NCBI RefSeq assembly: GCF_028640845.1
Contig: NC_080540.1
Span: forward strand, 279,511,524-279,575,523
Reading direction: 5' to 3'
DNA: 64,000 nt
Source: Ahaetulla prasina
Taxonomy: Eukaryota; Chordata; Lepidosauria; Squamata; Colubridae
Part shown: piece by piece, positions 12,282 through 23,761 of the stretch
Layout: each line of letters begins with the position of its first letter
Position numbering within the stretch: position 1 is the first letter of the stretch
Notes under the pieces: model-generated
What the model saw: the letters and a program-made list of their open reading frames with translations, nothing else
The model's database searches: none
Told to the model about the DNA's origin: nothing
Translations under genes and position numbers: made by a program

Positions 12282-12372
12282 GGTACCGGGGAGGGAGGAA
12301 AGGAAGAGGGAGGAAAAAAATAAGAGGCTGCGTGAATGTGTCGCTCTCGCTCCCTCTCAGAACAAAATGCCG

Positions 12373-12382
12373 ACCGGAAGTG
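12373..12382 (+). promoter_or_regulatory. ETS/GABP-type binding site
   Basis: ACCGGAAGTG is a perfect consensus in a CpG island, as is common in housekeeping promoters. Confidence 0.6.
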
Positions 12383-12836
12383 CAGTTGGAGGAATGACTC
12401 CCTCCACCGGCGCCAAACACCAACAAGCTCCCCCTTCTCGCTCTTGCTTGCCGCGGCCGTCGGCTTCGCTCGCTTGGCTCCTGCCTTCCGAGAAAGCCTT
12501 GAGCGGAGAACAGCTGGACCGTATCTGGAGTTCGCTGCCTGTTCGCGACAGCTGATGGCCGCCCCGCGTCGCGTGTCGGAACGTTGTGCCCCTGGCTGCC
12601 TCCTTCCTCGCAGTTTCTCTTTCTTTTCTCTTCCCTGCCTCTTTCTGAAGTCTCGGAGGGAAGCCGGAGCGTACAGATAAAAGTCTGACCTGCTGAAGAA
12701 GAGAACTCCTGCGAACTGTCAACATGAGTAACGTGGCCGACATAATTTTGTACCTTTTTGCCTTTTCCCCCCCAAAAAAATAGATTCTTTGTAAACTCTT
12801 GGTGTCATGTAAGAAAACAGAAGAGAAAAAATTCTT

Positions 12837-12898
12837 AGATATTTTCTTGTAAAAAATACTTATCGCAGTGAGATATTTTCTTGTAAAAATATTTATCG
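12837..12898. repeat. 34-bp tandem duplication
   Basis: AGATATTTTCTTGTAAAAA followed by TAYTTATCG occurs twice, 34 bp apart, just outside the CpG island. Confidence 0.8.
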
Positions 12899-13753
12899 TT
12901 CTTGGGAAAGTCTGTTCATCGGGTTCTCACAACTCGAAGGTTATTCGCCCTTGGACGTTGCTTTTCTGCCACATTGACGTTTCGACGGACTTGAAGCTTC
13001 CATTGCATTCTGATTTTTAGAATGGAGGTGCTTTTTGCCCCAACCTCTTTTTTTTTTTAAGGTAACGTGAGGTGAAAGCATTCTTCTTTAGATAATGGGT
13101 TTTTTGTTGATTTCTGACAAATAGACACATTACGCATTGGAGAAGATAGTGGTAATCTGTAAAGCTAGTTTGTTTTCATGTAAATTTTGTGAGCAATCAA
13201 TTGAAAGGAAGTATAATTTCAGTTTAATTAAATGTCTTCTGTTTCAGTATTTTGGCTTTTATTGTAGTGCAGCACATCCTGATGTTTTATTTTGAAAGAT
13301 AAGAAATCTAGAACACTGTACTCCATAGTAAAAATGAAAATACAGCATTGCTAATTTTCAAACACAATTTCACTTGCATCAATTTCCCTAACGTTTAAAT
13401 CCCTATTTTTTTTTTTATCCAGTCTGATCTTTAATCATGAACCAGGCTGACACTAGATTGCTCAGATTTCTAACTAAATTAATTGCATGTAAGAAAACTG
13501 TTCTTAAATATATATTGACCATTGTACTTTTAAAGCTTCTGTACAATTCCTTAATATAAACCCTTATCAATCAAGAAGCATAGATTTACTCCAAAATTAA
13601 AAGCCCAACCACAAAGATGGCTGCCATTATTGTACAATTATTTAGAAATAAATCTGAATGAATAGAGTAAGATTTTTTTTTACAGTTTAAGCCTGTGTAG
13701 AATAGGGTTGCGCATCTCATAGAAAGCTTGGAGGTGCTAGTTGCTTCTGGCTT
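12899..13753. other. AT-rich DNA, nothing recognised
   Basis: There is no repeat or gene. AAGATGGCTGC at about 13614-13624 fits a YY1-type site but is isolated. Confidence 0.5.
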
Positions 13754-13804
13754 ATAGAATAGAATAGAATAGAATAGAATAGAATAGAATAGAATAGAAT
13801 AGAT
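13754..13804. repeat. (AATAG)n microsatellite, tail of the adjacent CR1 3' end
   Basis: About ten AATAG units are followed directly by a T-run and the CR1-type 3' end in reverse orientation. This linkage is reported from snakes. Confidence 0.9.
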
Positions 13805-13925
13805 TTTTTTTTATTGGCCAAGTGTGATTGGAGACACAAGCAATTTGTCTTGGTGCATATGCTCTCAGTGTACATAAAAGAAAAGATACACTAAGGGCAT
13901 ATGCACCAAGACAAATTCCTTGTTA
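13805..13925 (-). mobile_element. Short CR1 3' end with inverted (fold-back) copy
   Basis: The block ATTGGCCAAGTGTGATTGG to GGTGCATATGCTC is the reverse complement of the CR1 tail at 51122-51256. The part 13836-13872 is repeated in inverse orientation at 13887-13923 with a few mismatches, so the insertion folds back on itself with a 14-base loop. This is what twin priming of a very short transcript end would give. Confidence 0.75.
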
Positions 13926-13994
13926 TTCCATTAACTCCAATGGGATTTAATTTATTTTAGTTAAAGCCAAAATTAGTTTATTTCAGTTTTTTTT

Positions 13995-14224
13995 TATCCT
14001 GCCTTTATTATTGTTATAGATAACTCAAGATGGTGAAAATACTTAATACTCCTTCCTCCTTCTATTTTTCCAACAACAGCAACCATCTGAGGTGAGTTGG
14101 CCTGAGAGGGAATGACTGTACCAAAGTCATTCAGTTGGCTTTTATGTACGGTATATGGCAAGACCAGAAATCAGTGTCTTGTGTTTCTAACCTGATACCT
14201 TAACCACTAAACCAAACTGGCTTG
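13995..14224 (-). mobile_element. tRNA-derived SINE
   Basis: On the minus strand it runs from a head with GTGGTTAAGG-like A-box and TTCTGGTCTTGCC-like B-box to GGCCAACTCACCTC and an AGTATTTTCACC end. It is the same family as 51257-51440 and 20572-20794. Confidence 0.65.
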
Positions 14225-14559
14225 CTAATCATTTAGTCACTGGGTACCATTAAGTTAGTCTCGATCCCTGGCAGCTTCTGTTCAAATGCTTACCAAGTTC
14301 ACCTGTCCCAGCTCCGCAAATATTCTCATGATCGTGTTCTTATCCCTCCTTATCCCTCATCATCTACTTTCTTAGACTTGCCAAGCATTGTTTTATTTGT
14401 TTTCATATACAGAAATTAAATCCCCAATTATTGCCTTAAGGAGCAGTCAATTTTTGATCCAGGATTTGATCATTAGTCCTTCTTATAATATATAATCATC
14501 TCCAAATCCATAATTCAAGGGCCTTATCTTAATTCTCTCTCTTCCTTATCTTGGTTTAC

Positions 14560-15130
14560 GATACATTACCATTGAAAACTGTTGTCACTTTAAGTATTTT
14601 TATCTTTGCTGTCACTGAAAAGTCCTTTTTCCTTCAGGATCTTGTTTAAGTTTGTCACTGCTTTTTTCAGTAGAATAAATAATCTCTTTGTTTTCCCATC
14701 ATAATGTCCATCTTATCTGTACTTGAGCGCAAGTACTTTTCTACCGCTTTAATTTCTCTATAGTCACCCGTAACATTCACCAAATATCCAGGATGGCATA
14801 ATATGTGTCTTCTTTATACAGTAATACAGATTTTCACTTTCCATTTTTCTTTCATAATGAACTCTTTAAAGTCTTTTGTACTTTCAGTTAATGAGGTATC
14901 ATTTTCATATCTCAGATTGCTAGTGTTTTGATTCCAGCTGTCATATTTGGTAATGTAATACTTACAATATATTTCTTAGCATTTAAATGTTTACCAGTTA
15001 ACCAGATTTATTCAGCAAGACAGTATCCAGTCTTAATCTTCTGAACATTTTGTTTTCCTCAAAATCAGCTCATACTGTAGCTTCTTGTCCAAGTCCCTCA
15101 AAATAATTAAGTGTTCTGGCATAGTAAGGA
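14560..15130 (-). mobile_element. Degenerate Bov-B/RTE reverse transcriptase remnant
   Basis: The minus strand near 14925-14887 encodes SNLRYENDTSLTES, matching the Bov-B RT active-site block NLRYADDTTLMAES with the catalytic YADD changed to YEND. About 14690-14630 encodes KAVTNLNKILKE-like sequence, matching Bov-B KAMTNLDSILKS downstream of it. The intervening frame is broken by stops. The element is dead and its outer limits are approximate. Confidence 0.65.
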
Positions 15131-15276
15131 ACTTTTACATATGCAATATTTGCAATCTATATAGTAAACATAGCTTTGCTATGTTTAGAGAAAATGTACA
15201 CAATCAAAAGTAAATGTTAACATCAGCTGATGCCCTCAATTAATTTTGTTTTGCAATATATATTTTAAATTTATGA

Positions 15277-15467
15277 CTTTGTAGCTGTAGTGGGTTGCAA
15301 AACCCGTTGCTACCGGTTTGCTTGTGTGCGCGCACTTGTGTGCGCACACAAGATGCTTCTGCACATGTGCAAAAGCATCCAGCGTGGGTGGGCGGAGCCT
15401 CCTGCTGCTGCTGCCACCAGTTCGCCAATCCGGGTAGAACCAGTAGCAATCCACTACTGCTTTGTAG
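15277..15467. mobile_element. Non-autonomous hAT-type element (175 bp), perfect 8-bp target duplication
   Basis: The element proper is 15285-15459, with termini CTGTAGTGGGTTGC and GCAATCCACTACTG flanked by CTTTGTAG on both sides. The interior has a (TG)(CG)-rich palindromic core. It is the same family as 45536-45681. Confidence 0.9.
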
Positions 15468-15784
15468 TCAAAAAGAGTTTGATTTTACGAATTACAACAT
15501 GGAAAGTAGGTCGTAAAATGGTAGTTATGTTTAAAATTCTTAGGGCTGTAGATTTTTTTTATAAAGTCTTCTGAGACAAAATTGAATAAACATATGTGTG
15601 TTCCATATATATTTCAATAGGATGTTGGGGAAAAAGCCAAGGACATCAGCAGCTATGGGAAGTTAAGGACAGGAAGCTACTGTATTCTTGGTTTCAAGTG
15701 CAGCATATTTAGCCAGGCCACCCTGGGTTCCAGTAATTTCTCTGTCATTCTTTTGTTATCCTTGAAGTCATATATAGAGTGAGA

Positions 15785-16175
15785 GAGGTAGTCCTTCACT
15801 TAAAACAGTTCGCTTAGTGACCATCTGAAGTTACAACAGCACTGAAAAAAGTGACTTATAATCATTTTCTCCACTTAATGACCCTTACAGCATCTCCATG
15901 GTCACCTGATCAAAATTATGCTTGGCAACTAAGTCATATTTATGACGGTTGCACTGTCTCAGGGTCATGTGATCACTTTTTGTGGCTTTCTGGCAAGAAA
16001 AATCAAAGGGGAAGTCAGGTTCACTTAACAACCATATACTAACTTAACAACTGCAGTGATTCACTTAACAACTGTGGAAACAAAGATAAAATGGGACAAA
16101 ACTCGCTTAACTACTGTCTCACTTAACAGCAGAGATTTGGGGCTTAATTATGGTTGTAAGTCAAGAAATAACTGC
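15785..16175 (+). mobile_element. DNA-transposon MITE with AGGTAGTCCT-type ends
   Basis: It starts GAGGTAGTCCTTCACTTA and ends GGTTGTAAGTCAAGAAATAACTGC. The internal TTCACTTAACAAC motifs repeat several times. Related copies are at 26275, 37478, 45317 and 48028-48475. No clear target duplication is seen, so the superfamily is not assigned. The internal open frame is incidental. Confidence 0.7.
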
Positions 16176-18770
16176 ATGTATGCCGCCCTTAAGGAGTGGC
16201 TCTAGAAAACTAAATAGGGATGCTAGTTGAAGCCAAGCATAGGGTTACCATGTGGCAGTTAAGGGAAGGTAAAGAAAGGTGGGGACTGTGACGATCAAGG
16301 GAGTGGGCAGCCCAACTGAATAACTCTCACTGATGTCATTAGTAAAATTAGTACATAGTTGATCAAAAACTTTATGAACTGTTGGTATGTATCTGCTCCA
16401 AAATATATTAATAATTTCTTAGGTCCCAAAAGCTTATTCACCACTATTTAACCTCACTTTTTTCTGTACTGTATCCAACTATGCAAATTTTCAATGAAAG
16501 TTTTCTTTAGAAATTAATATTATATTATTATATGTATGATCCCAATATTTGATCAGTTTTAATCTTACAGTTTTTCAAGTGGACTTCACTATTATTTTCT
16601 TCTCTCTTTTCTGAAATATCCAAGTTTCTCAAAAAATGAAATAGGCGAAATCAGTTTTAGAAGACCTAATACAGTATTAAAAGCAGTTTACTGGAACAAA
16701 TATCAATCAGACGAAACATCTGTAATTAAACATGTCTAGATTATACTCATACTTTTTAAAATGACAGATTCTAAATACGTTACACAAGAAATGTGCATAT
16801 GTTGCATGTACATGCAAATATTCAGACTAGGATAAATATAGAAAGTTTTCCTTCTATGAAAAAAAATTAAAAAGTATAGCAAATCTTCTGACTTGTTTTT
16901 GGGACTCTTTTTTTGAAGAATCAGTTCATTTCTTCATATTCATTCTAACTTCATTCTAAAACTCAAAACAATTGGGTAAGTCTCAAAATATGTTTATCAA
17001 TATATTCTCCTAGATATTATAGCACTCACAGTCTAAAAGTATAGATGCAAATTGGGCAATGTAATACTGAAGACTTTATAGAATGAATCTTAGATGAAAT
17101 GTTTTCAAAATTATTTTCAAGAGGTGTTTTACGATAGTATGTAAAATTCTTTTTATTTATTAAGCAAACTATAATCCTTACCTCAAGATCCTCAGGATAA
17201 AGGGCAGGCTAGAAATATTTTAAATAAGTCAGTAAATAAATCCATATTTGTAGAAATAAATTAATATTTTCTTACCGTGCCTTCTTTCCTACCTTACTAA
17301 ATCCTGTTTCTGAATGTGTGATCCTTTATTCTTTTTCGAAAAACAATGTACCACAACCTATTTCAGACAGTAGTACCAACAATAAAGAGTTGATTTTTAA
17401 AAAATAATCCATGACCATTTGTTCCTACTTGTTTGTTTTCAATTTTTTTATTATTTATTCATAACAATACATTTTAAGACACTTTTTTTTCTTTTTACCT
17501 GTTGGTAAAATAATAATTTTATAGAAATTTCCAGTCAAATAATTTATAATGTAGCAGTTGATTAAAAGTTGATAAATCGAGATTGTCCAATTTCACTAAT
17601 CTGTAACAAGAACATTTGGACTTGTCAATTTCCATATAAATACATATTTGAACTAGAAATATCAGATATTATCTTTCCATTATAAAAATAAGTCTGATTT
17701 TAATGATGTTTAATGATGATGAAATTGGGATGGAGCCCTTGAGCTTAAGTGACTAGTTATCTTTTAATAGTTAATTTAAATTGATAGGAACTCTTTTCAA
17801 ACATTTTATTTCCAGCCATATTAATAAAATCTAAGTAAGATTGCCATGTGATAATGTTTCTGTTCTTTTTATCCACGTATTCAAATAAGAATCCCCAAAT
17901 ATTTAATTAACCAAATCTATATATGTGGGAATGTATTCTTATTTTCTATTTAGAAACATATTTAAAAAAACAAAAACTGGCAGAAATGTTTTCCCTGCTT
18001 ACATGTAATTCTGCACATTATCTTTAAGCTCAGGGGCATCTTTTAGGGTAGAACTTTGTAAGATTGCATTGATCTGATTCACACATTACATTTAGCCCTG
18101 GTTTCCTTAGCCAAATTTTATTAAATTAATTCATATTTAATTTGGCCAGGGTCACACAAATGTGGCTGACCTGCTACACTGGTTTGGGAGGTGGGTTATG
18201 TAACTACTATTTTCTTGGAAAAAATAAAGGACAAACCCAAAAAAGGGGCAAATCTAAAAGAAGTTCATAAGGAAAAAAAACTTACTGTTTTCATTTATAC
18301 GGTAATCTTGTCTTACAAAGCAAACTTCAAGGGCAAAACCAAGAAAACAAACTATTAAATAAATCTGAATGACAGCTTTCTGAAATACAGGTCTGTCCTT
18401 TCTAATAAAGGATATATGGTCACTGTAGTGATTACAACTAAGACGAAACCAAATTAGTCAAATGAGGGATAAGCACAATGTGTGAGCCCAGCCTAAATCT
18501 CACAGGAGATTTAGCACAAAGATCTCATCCTTCCTTAAAACCATCTTTCATATCTCGAGAAGAACCTTAAGCAATTAAAAAGTTAAAAAGTGAATTCAAA
18601 AGTTGCATTTACTCACTTGTAAATATCTAAGTACCTCAGCAGCATCCGGCCAGTATCAGAGAAATAAAATACCACATGGCAAGATTGCTTGTCTAGCACT
18701 CGTATTTTGGCACATTTAGAAATTGTCCTCCCCTCCCCCTTAGCTGTGTTTAAATGATTTCTAAATGAGG
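16176..18770. other. Unique AT-rich DNA, nothing recognised
   Basis: A 2.6-kb stretch with no gene, RNA gene or repeat that I can support. It looks like an old intron or intergenic sequence. Confidence 0.55.
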
Positions 18771-18880
18771 TTTTATTTATTTTATTTATTTTATTTTATT
18801 CAATTTTTATACCGCCCTTCTCCCGAAGGACTCAGGGCGGTGTACAGCCAAGTAAAAATCACAGTGTAAACATTAAAAGA
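18771..18880 (-). mobile_element. L2-like LINE 3' end
   Basis: The (TTTA)n tail is followed by TATACCGCCCTTCTCCCGAA and ACTCAGGGCGG, matching the copy at 5365-5470. Confidence 0.65.
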
Positions 18881-19609
18881 AATTGTTTTTCCATGTTATT
18901 TTATTGTATGCTATCCAAAGTGAATTAAAAATTAAATTTTAAAAATGTGACTATCAATTACTGAGAAATAGGGGTGGTTGTTGCCATCTCTCAGAGAGAT
19001 TACGTCCCTGAGGCATCAAATCAAAATTCTTTATTGTGGTCAGTGACCAAATGTTGGTTACCTGGACCCACCAAAATACACTTATTCCTCAGTCGTATTT
19101 ATTAAACAAGTGCCCTTTTAATGAAAAATGCCCCAAGGGTGGAACTTTTAAAATTAAACTCCTTTGTCCTTTTTCCCCATGACTGAGAGGAAAATACCAG
19201 GGACTGTACTTTTCCTACAGGCAGGAAAAAGTTTGTACTTCATTATCACCAAAATAATTCAATATATTTGATGTACTCCAAATCAACAGGGTTTATTAAA
19301 AATATCACTAAGACTTGCCTCTGGCACAACTCCTCACGTGAGAATTTTAAGAATTCCCTCTTTCGTTTTCCTCAGTCTACTGTCACTGTTGTTCACTGGT
19401 ACCCTACCATCCAAAACATATTTTTTCCCTCCAAAATTTACCTCAGGTTTAATAGTTCTCATTCATGGATGTATAGCTTCCATTTTTGTTAAGTTACTGC
19501 AGATTAATCGATGATGTTTTTGCCACAGAAAAGGTGGAAATGTATTGATAAAAGAAATATACCCACCCCCTACCCCCAGGTTGTCTATTGGAATGTTCTA
19601 TAAGAGCAG
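18881..19609. other. Unique DNA, nothing recognised
   Basis: No gene or repeat is supported. Confidence 0.5.
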
Positions 19610-19692
19610 TGGTTGTTTTTTTTTTCCAAATCTAGCAACATTGAGATGTGTGGATTTCAATTCCCAGAATTCACTAGCAAGCATGCTATTAG
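19610..19692. mobile_element. Old hAT MITE remnant, left half
   Basis: GATTTCAATTCCCAGAATTC lies in a context that matches the left half of the 23650-23753 element. The termini are eroded. Confidence 0.5.
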
Positions 19693-20571
19693 ATATTGAT
19701 GCCAATATAATGTATTGATGGTGTGGTCAGTTTAAATTATCCATTATGTTTCATCATGTGCTCTTTCTCCACATTGATAAAACGGCAATAAACATTTCTC
19801 CTTTTTTAAAAATAGGATTGACTGACCCTAATGTTATTTTAATAAAGCTAACCTTCAAATTAAAAAAAACAAAACAATGAACAACAACAAAAGGAAAACT
19901 GGTCAGGAATATTTACAGTAACTATTGGGGGGAGCAAATGTCAATCCAGTATGAGTCTGTGAGATGCAAGTGATAGGGAACGTGAGGCCCAGATTTCAGG
20001 TTTCTGCACAATTTTGTTTCATGAGATTGCAGGCTTCTGTCATTTAGACTTGATGTATAAACTGAGGCTTGGTTATTGAGGGTGTTCATCAGAGGGGATT
20101 TTTCTTATCATTTTGTGGGTCAGCACCACAATTTGAAAATCCCTGTCATAGCTGATTCTACAACAGATTGAAAGGAGATAATGTCAGATGTTTTTCTATC
20201 ACTATACTATGTAGAGAGAAATCCCTAAAATAATTCTGAGGAATCATTCACAGGATTCCCATGAACAGTTTTTAAAACTACTAATTTAACACACTGCAAT
20301 ATGCCATTTTTCCGTCATTTAATTTTAGCTATTCACTTGGATGTTATTTCTCTTTCTTCCATGGCATGTCATCAACGTATTTATTATCAGATATTCATCT
20401 TCTGGATGCGCGTACTGTATAAATAAATGCATGAAACATTCAATCAGAAAATCAAAGACTAATTTTAATTATAAATGCTCAAACAAACCATTAAATTTGA
20501 TATCTATTTTAACTGGACTAGATCAACAAATCACTTATGTGTTTATTGCAATAAATTAAAACACATATGAA
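19693..20571. other. Unique AT-rich DNA, nothing recognised
   Basis: No gene or repeat is supported. Confidence 0.5.
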
Positions 20572-20794
20572 AGCCAGTTTTGCATAGTTGTTAAGTCATC
20601 AAGCTAGAAACTGAGAAACAGTAAGTTGTAGTCTCGCCTTAGGCATAAAGCCATTGAGTGACCTTAGGCCAGTCACTCTTTATCAGCCCAAGAAAGGAGG
20701 CAATGACAAACCATTTCTGAAAAACCTTGCCAAGAAAATTGCAGGACTTATCCAGGAAGTCTCCAAAAATTGGATATGATTGAATGGAAAGGAA
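20572..20794 (+). mobile_element. tRNA-derived SINE with Bov-B-like tail
   Basis: The head GTTAAGTCATCAAGCTAGAA is followed by TGACCTTAGGCCAGTCACTC and a tail TTGGATATGATTGAATGGAA. This resembles the Bov-B/RTE 3' end phrase TTGGACACGACTGAACGG, consistent with mobilisation by Bov-B. Confidence 0.65.
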
Positions 20795-21088
20795 TCGGGG
20801 GGAGCTTATACACTGTCACACAATCTTGGCCATATCACACAAAGTTTTTATGATTTTGAAATAGTGAAAATTAAGCATACCTTCACTAACCATTGCTTAT
20901 TTTAATCATGGTACATTATACACATTTAGTTATTCACACATTGTGTTAAAACATAAACCATGACTTAAAGTCTTCCAGGTCCAGATCCTCACAATATGTG
21001 AAAGCAAAACCCAAAGAAACACATTACAGTATGACATCTGAACCCAGACTATTTGTGGAAGCAAGTTCACCATTATCACCATTATCAT

Positions 21089-21306
21089 CAAGGAGAGAAT
21101 CAATCTAGAAACTAAGGAGAAATTTCCTGACAGAATAATTAATCAGTGGAATGACTTGCCTGCAGAAGTTGTGGGTTCTCCAACATTGAAGATTTTTAAG
21201 AAAAGATTGGACAACACTTTGTCTGAAATGGTATAGGGTTCCTGCTTGAGCAGGGGATTGGACTAGAAAACCTCCAAGGTCTCTTCCAACTCAACTATTA
21301 TGTTTT
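21089..21306 (+). mobile_element. CR1 LINE 3' end
   Basis: It contains the conserved CR1 3' order: TCAGTGGAATGACTTGCC, GAAGTTGTGGG, TTTTTAAGAAAAGATTGG, and GGATTGGACTAGAAAACCTC before CTCTTCCAACTC. The same order is in 27138-27480 and 56834-57020. It is 5'-truncated. Confidence 0.85.
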
Positions 21307-21384
21307 TGCGTTATTGTATTATCTTATAACTTCTGGGGGTCCCAGTGCTTCTGATCCTAATCCTGGTTTTCCAGTGAAATGACA

Positions 21385-21621
21385 CTATAGTAAGAATCCA
21401 TAGGATATTGGACATTGCCGAAGGTTCAGCTGATGCCTGTCCCCCATCCAGGCTCCCACAGCCTCTACGCATTGCAAAAGGATAGCCATAGCATCATTAT
21501 GATCACCAGGGATACTTGCTGTGGTTAGTTTCACCAGAACAATTGGATGTTGTGTGTGTCTTCCTTCTAGAATTATGACCACAAATACAAGGTGCCCATA
21601 TATCAGGATGAGGCTGCCCAT
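21385..21621 (-). mobile_element. CR1/L3-type RT fragment
   Basis: The minus frame contains DAMAILLQCVEAVGAWMGD followed by LNLRQCPISYGFLL. This resembles the segment just after the YADD box in CR1/L3 RTs (AVRVLNQCLEAVGDWM...LKLNPDKTE). The YADD itself lies in a degraded part. It faces the opposite way to the adjacent CR1 3' end at 21089-21306. Confidence 0.6.
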
Positions 21622-21641
21622 CTTTGCTATTATTTTAAGGA

Positions 21642-21642
21642 A

Positions 21643-21673
<31 letters not shown>

Positions 21674-21674
21674 C
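21642..21674. repeat. (CAGA)n microsatellite
   Basis: About eight CAGA units. Confidence 0.95.
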
Positions 21675-23366
21675 CTCTAGATGAGTTTTGCAGCTGATCT
21701 TCTAGTTCTGCACCTGCAGTGAATTACATCAGTATTCTTTTGGTTTCAGCATCTGTTTGAGCTTGTTTGCACTTCAATAATATCTACTTAATTTCCCCCA
21801 TTAAAGAATCCATAATATGCTAATGCTTGGTTGGTTGGTTGGTTTTTCTTTAATGCCTTTATTAGGAACTGTTTTTAAGGATGCAATTCACTATTTTATA
21901 TTTCTGGGTAGTCTTACACTTGAAAACAACTGTGAACGGTAGATGCTGTTGAGTTACTGTACATATCAACTGTGATAAACTGATGCACAAATAGAAAAAT
22001 TACTATTTGCCAAGGAGAGTTTTTTCAAGTTAAGTTTTGATACTGTCCCAACCCACAAATGTCATTATATCATTCAATTCTCTATTAACTGTCTCTTGTT
22101 TTATTATATTCACAGATAAATTTGTGGGAAATATGACTGCCTGTTTATCTAAAAAGAATATATAATTCTAAATTATTTAGGATAAGTATACTTATTTGGA
22201 AATAGTGTACTATACTCAACAATATAGTTTGAGTAAATATATTGGGTTTCTTGCTTACAATTTGGCAATATGTTAATAAGTGAAGTGGGATCTATAGTAT
22301 TGCCATCATGTCACAGTGAACTCTATAAACGCATTTTGAGGAAATAAAACACTTTTCATTTATGTTGTGGGATATAAATTTACTACAATTTTCATTTTGT
22401 AATTCTGATTGTAATTTGCACAGAACAACATTGTACTTTCTTAATAGCTGCCCATGTATTAGCAGATCATTTATGACAGAAGGAAAAGGCAGTATCTCTG
22501 CTCAATTAGATTACTAAAAAGATAATCCTAATAATCCTATTAAGAAGTAAAATACCAAGTATTTCATTTAACTTGTTTGATGTTAATGCCTGTCTATTCA
22601 ATAGGATTAGATCCAAGATTAATCTTTGAATACAATAAGAACATATTTTTATAGTAATCTTATTTTTTAAAAATTACAATTAAAAAAGATAAAAATGAAT
22701 ACAAACTAAAAAATAAAAGAATATAAAGAAAAAATAGTGCAGAAAAGAAAAATGGAAAAATGGGGGGGGGGAAGCATATTGTAAAGCAAAGAAAAAATTA
22801 ATTTATCACAAGTATAAACAATTTTAATAACTCATCACTTCTTAAAATATAACAAATGATTTCTTCTTTCCATGTCTAATCTCTTATTTATAAATTAGAG
22901 TAAATTAAAGTCCTGATCAGCAAAACACCGGAAATGACAAATAAATGACAAATTGTTGATCAAATAAAGTATTTTTATATTCATTCCTTTTACTTTTAAC
23001 AAACTTGATCTTTAGTCCCTTCAAACAATATACTAGAATTTGATTTCTTTTAATTTTTTCTTTTTTGCTTCTCATAAAATTTGTCAGAGGTTTAGCAAAT
23101 TTATTTTGTAAATCCAATATAGGAAAGTTATCCATGTAAACCATCTTGGTTTGTCCAATCTTCAAAGTCTCATCCTATGGGTTGTTTTTTTTAATCAAAA
23201 CAAAAGCATTGTCCCCTAGCAAGGATTTTTAACTTTAAAATCTTATTTCAAATCCATCTGGACCCTTAATCAATTTATAATTTTCCAAAATCAGAGTTCT
23301 AATTACCCTTTTGTTTATTCAAATTGTTTTTTGAACCCTAAAGTTGTATTTAAAAGTTTGCTAATG
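21675..23366. other. AT-rich DNA, nothing recognised
   Basis: Contains a short (GGTT)n run at 21827-21846 and a G9 run near 22763. There is no gene. Confidence 0.5.
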
Positions 23367-23487
23367 CAGGGGTCTCCAACCTTGGTCCCTTTAAGACTTG
23401 TGGACTTCAACTCCCAGAGTCCCTCACTCAGCAACTCTGGGAGTTGAAGTCCACAAGTCTTAAAGGGACCAAGGTTGGAGACTCCTG
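23367..23487. mobile_element. Nearly perfect palindromic hAT-type MITE (121 bp)
   Basis: Two 54-nt arms (23367-23420 and 23434-23487) are inverse complements with one mismatch and are separated by a 13-nt loop. The ends are CAGGGGTCTCC and GGAGACTCCTG, typical hAT termini. The flanks TGCTAATG and CATTAATG are only partly matched. A transcript would fold into one long hairpin. Confidence 0.85.
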
Positions 23488-23641
23488 CATTAATGATTAA
23501 AAGAAACTGATCTCATGGTGTACAAATTGTTGATCTAAAAGTTCCCAATAGCTGAAAAGCAAACGATTAATAATTTCCACATTTGATTAGAAAAGGAAAC
23601 ATGAAAACCTGGATACTGCAGCCTTCTCACCAAGAGCAACT

Positions 23642-23761
23642 GTCTGGAGCGGGGGTCTCCAACCTTGACAACATTAAGACTTGTGGACTTCAACTCCCAA
23701 TTCTGGGAATTGAAATCCACAAGTCTTAAAGTTGCCAAGGTTGGAGAGCCCTGGTCTGGAG
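23642..23761. mobile_element. hAT-type MITE (104 bp), perfect 8-bp target duplication
   Basis: The element proper is 23650-23753. It starts CGGGGGTCTCCAACC and ends GGTTGGAGAGCCCTG, flanked by GTCTGGAG on both sides. It is the same family as the palindrome at 23367 and lies only 160 bp from it. Confidence 0.92.

Larger units (their letters stand above)
11150..12750. promoter_or_regulatory. CpG island, probable (bidirectional?) promoter
   Basis: About 1.6 kb of GC-rich sequence, dense in CpG, stands out sharply from AT-rich flanks on both sides. It contains polypyrimidine and CCG/CCT-rich stretches typical of housekeeping 5' UTRs, a GC box (12238-12252), a perfect ETS/GABP-type site (12373-12382), and splice-donor-like sites facing left (11688) and right (12274). 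The several GC-rich open frames in it are low-complexity and not convincing as protein. The downstream gene cannot be named. A single gene on either strand, or two divergent genes, would fit. Confidence 0.8.

Noticed and set aside
11629..12426. Minus-strand open frame of 265 codons in the CpG island
   Set aside because: It is a product of GC-rich low-complexity DNA (runs of Arg, Gly, Pro, Leu); the overlapping plus frames are equally open and there is no domain.
12724..12783. ATG-initiated short frame MSNVADIIL... after the CpG island
   Set aside because: It stops after 19 codons in a poly(A) run, with no support for translation.
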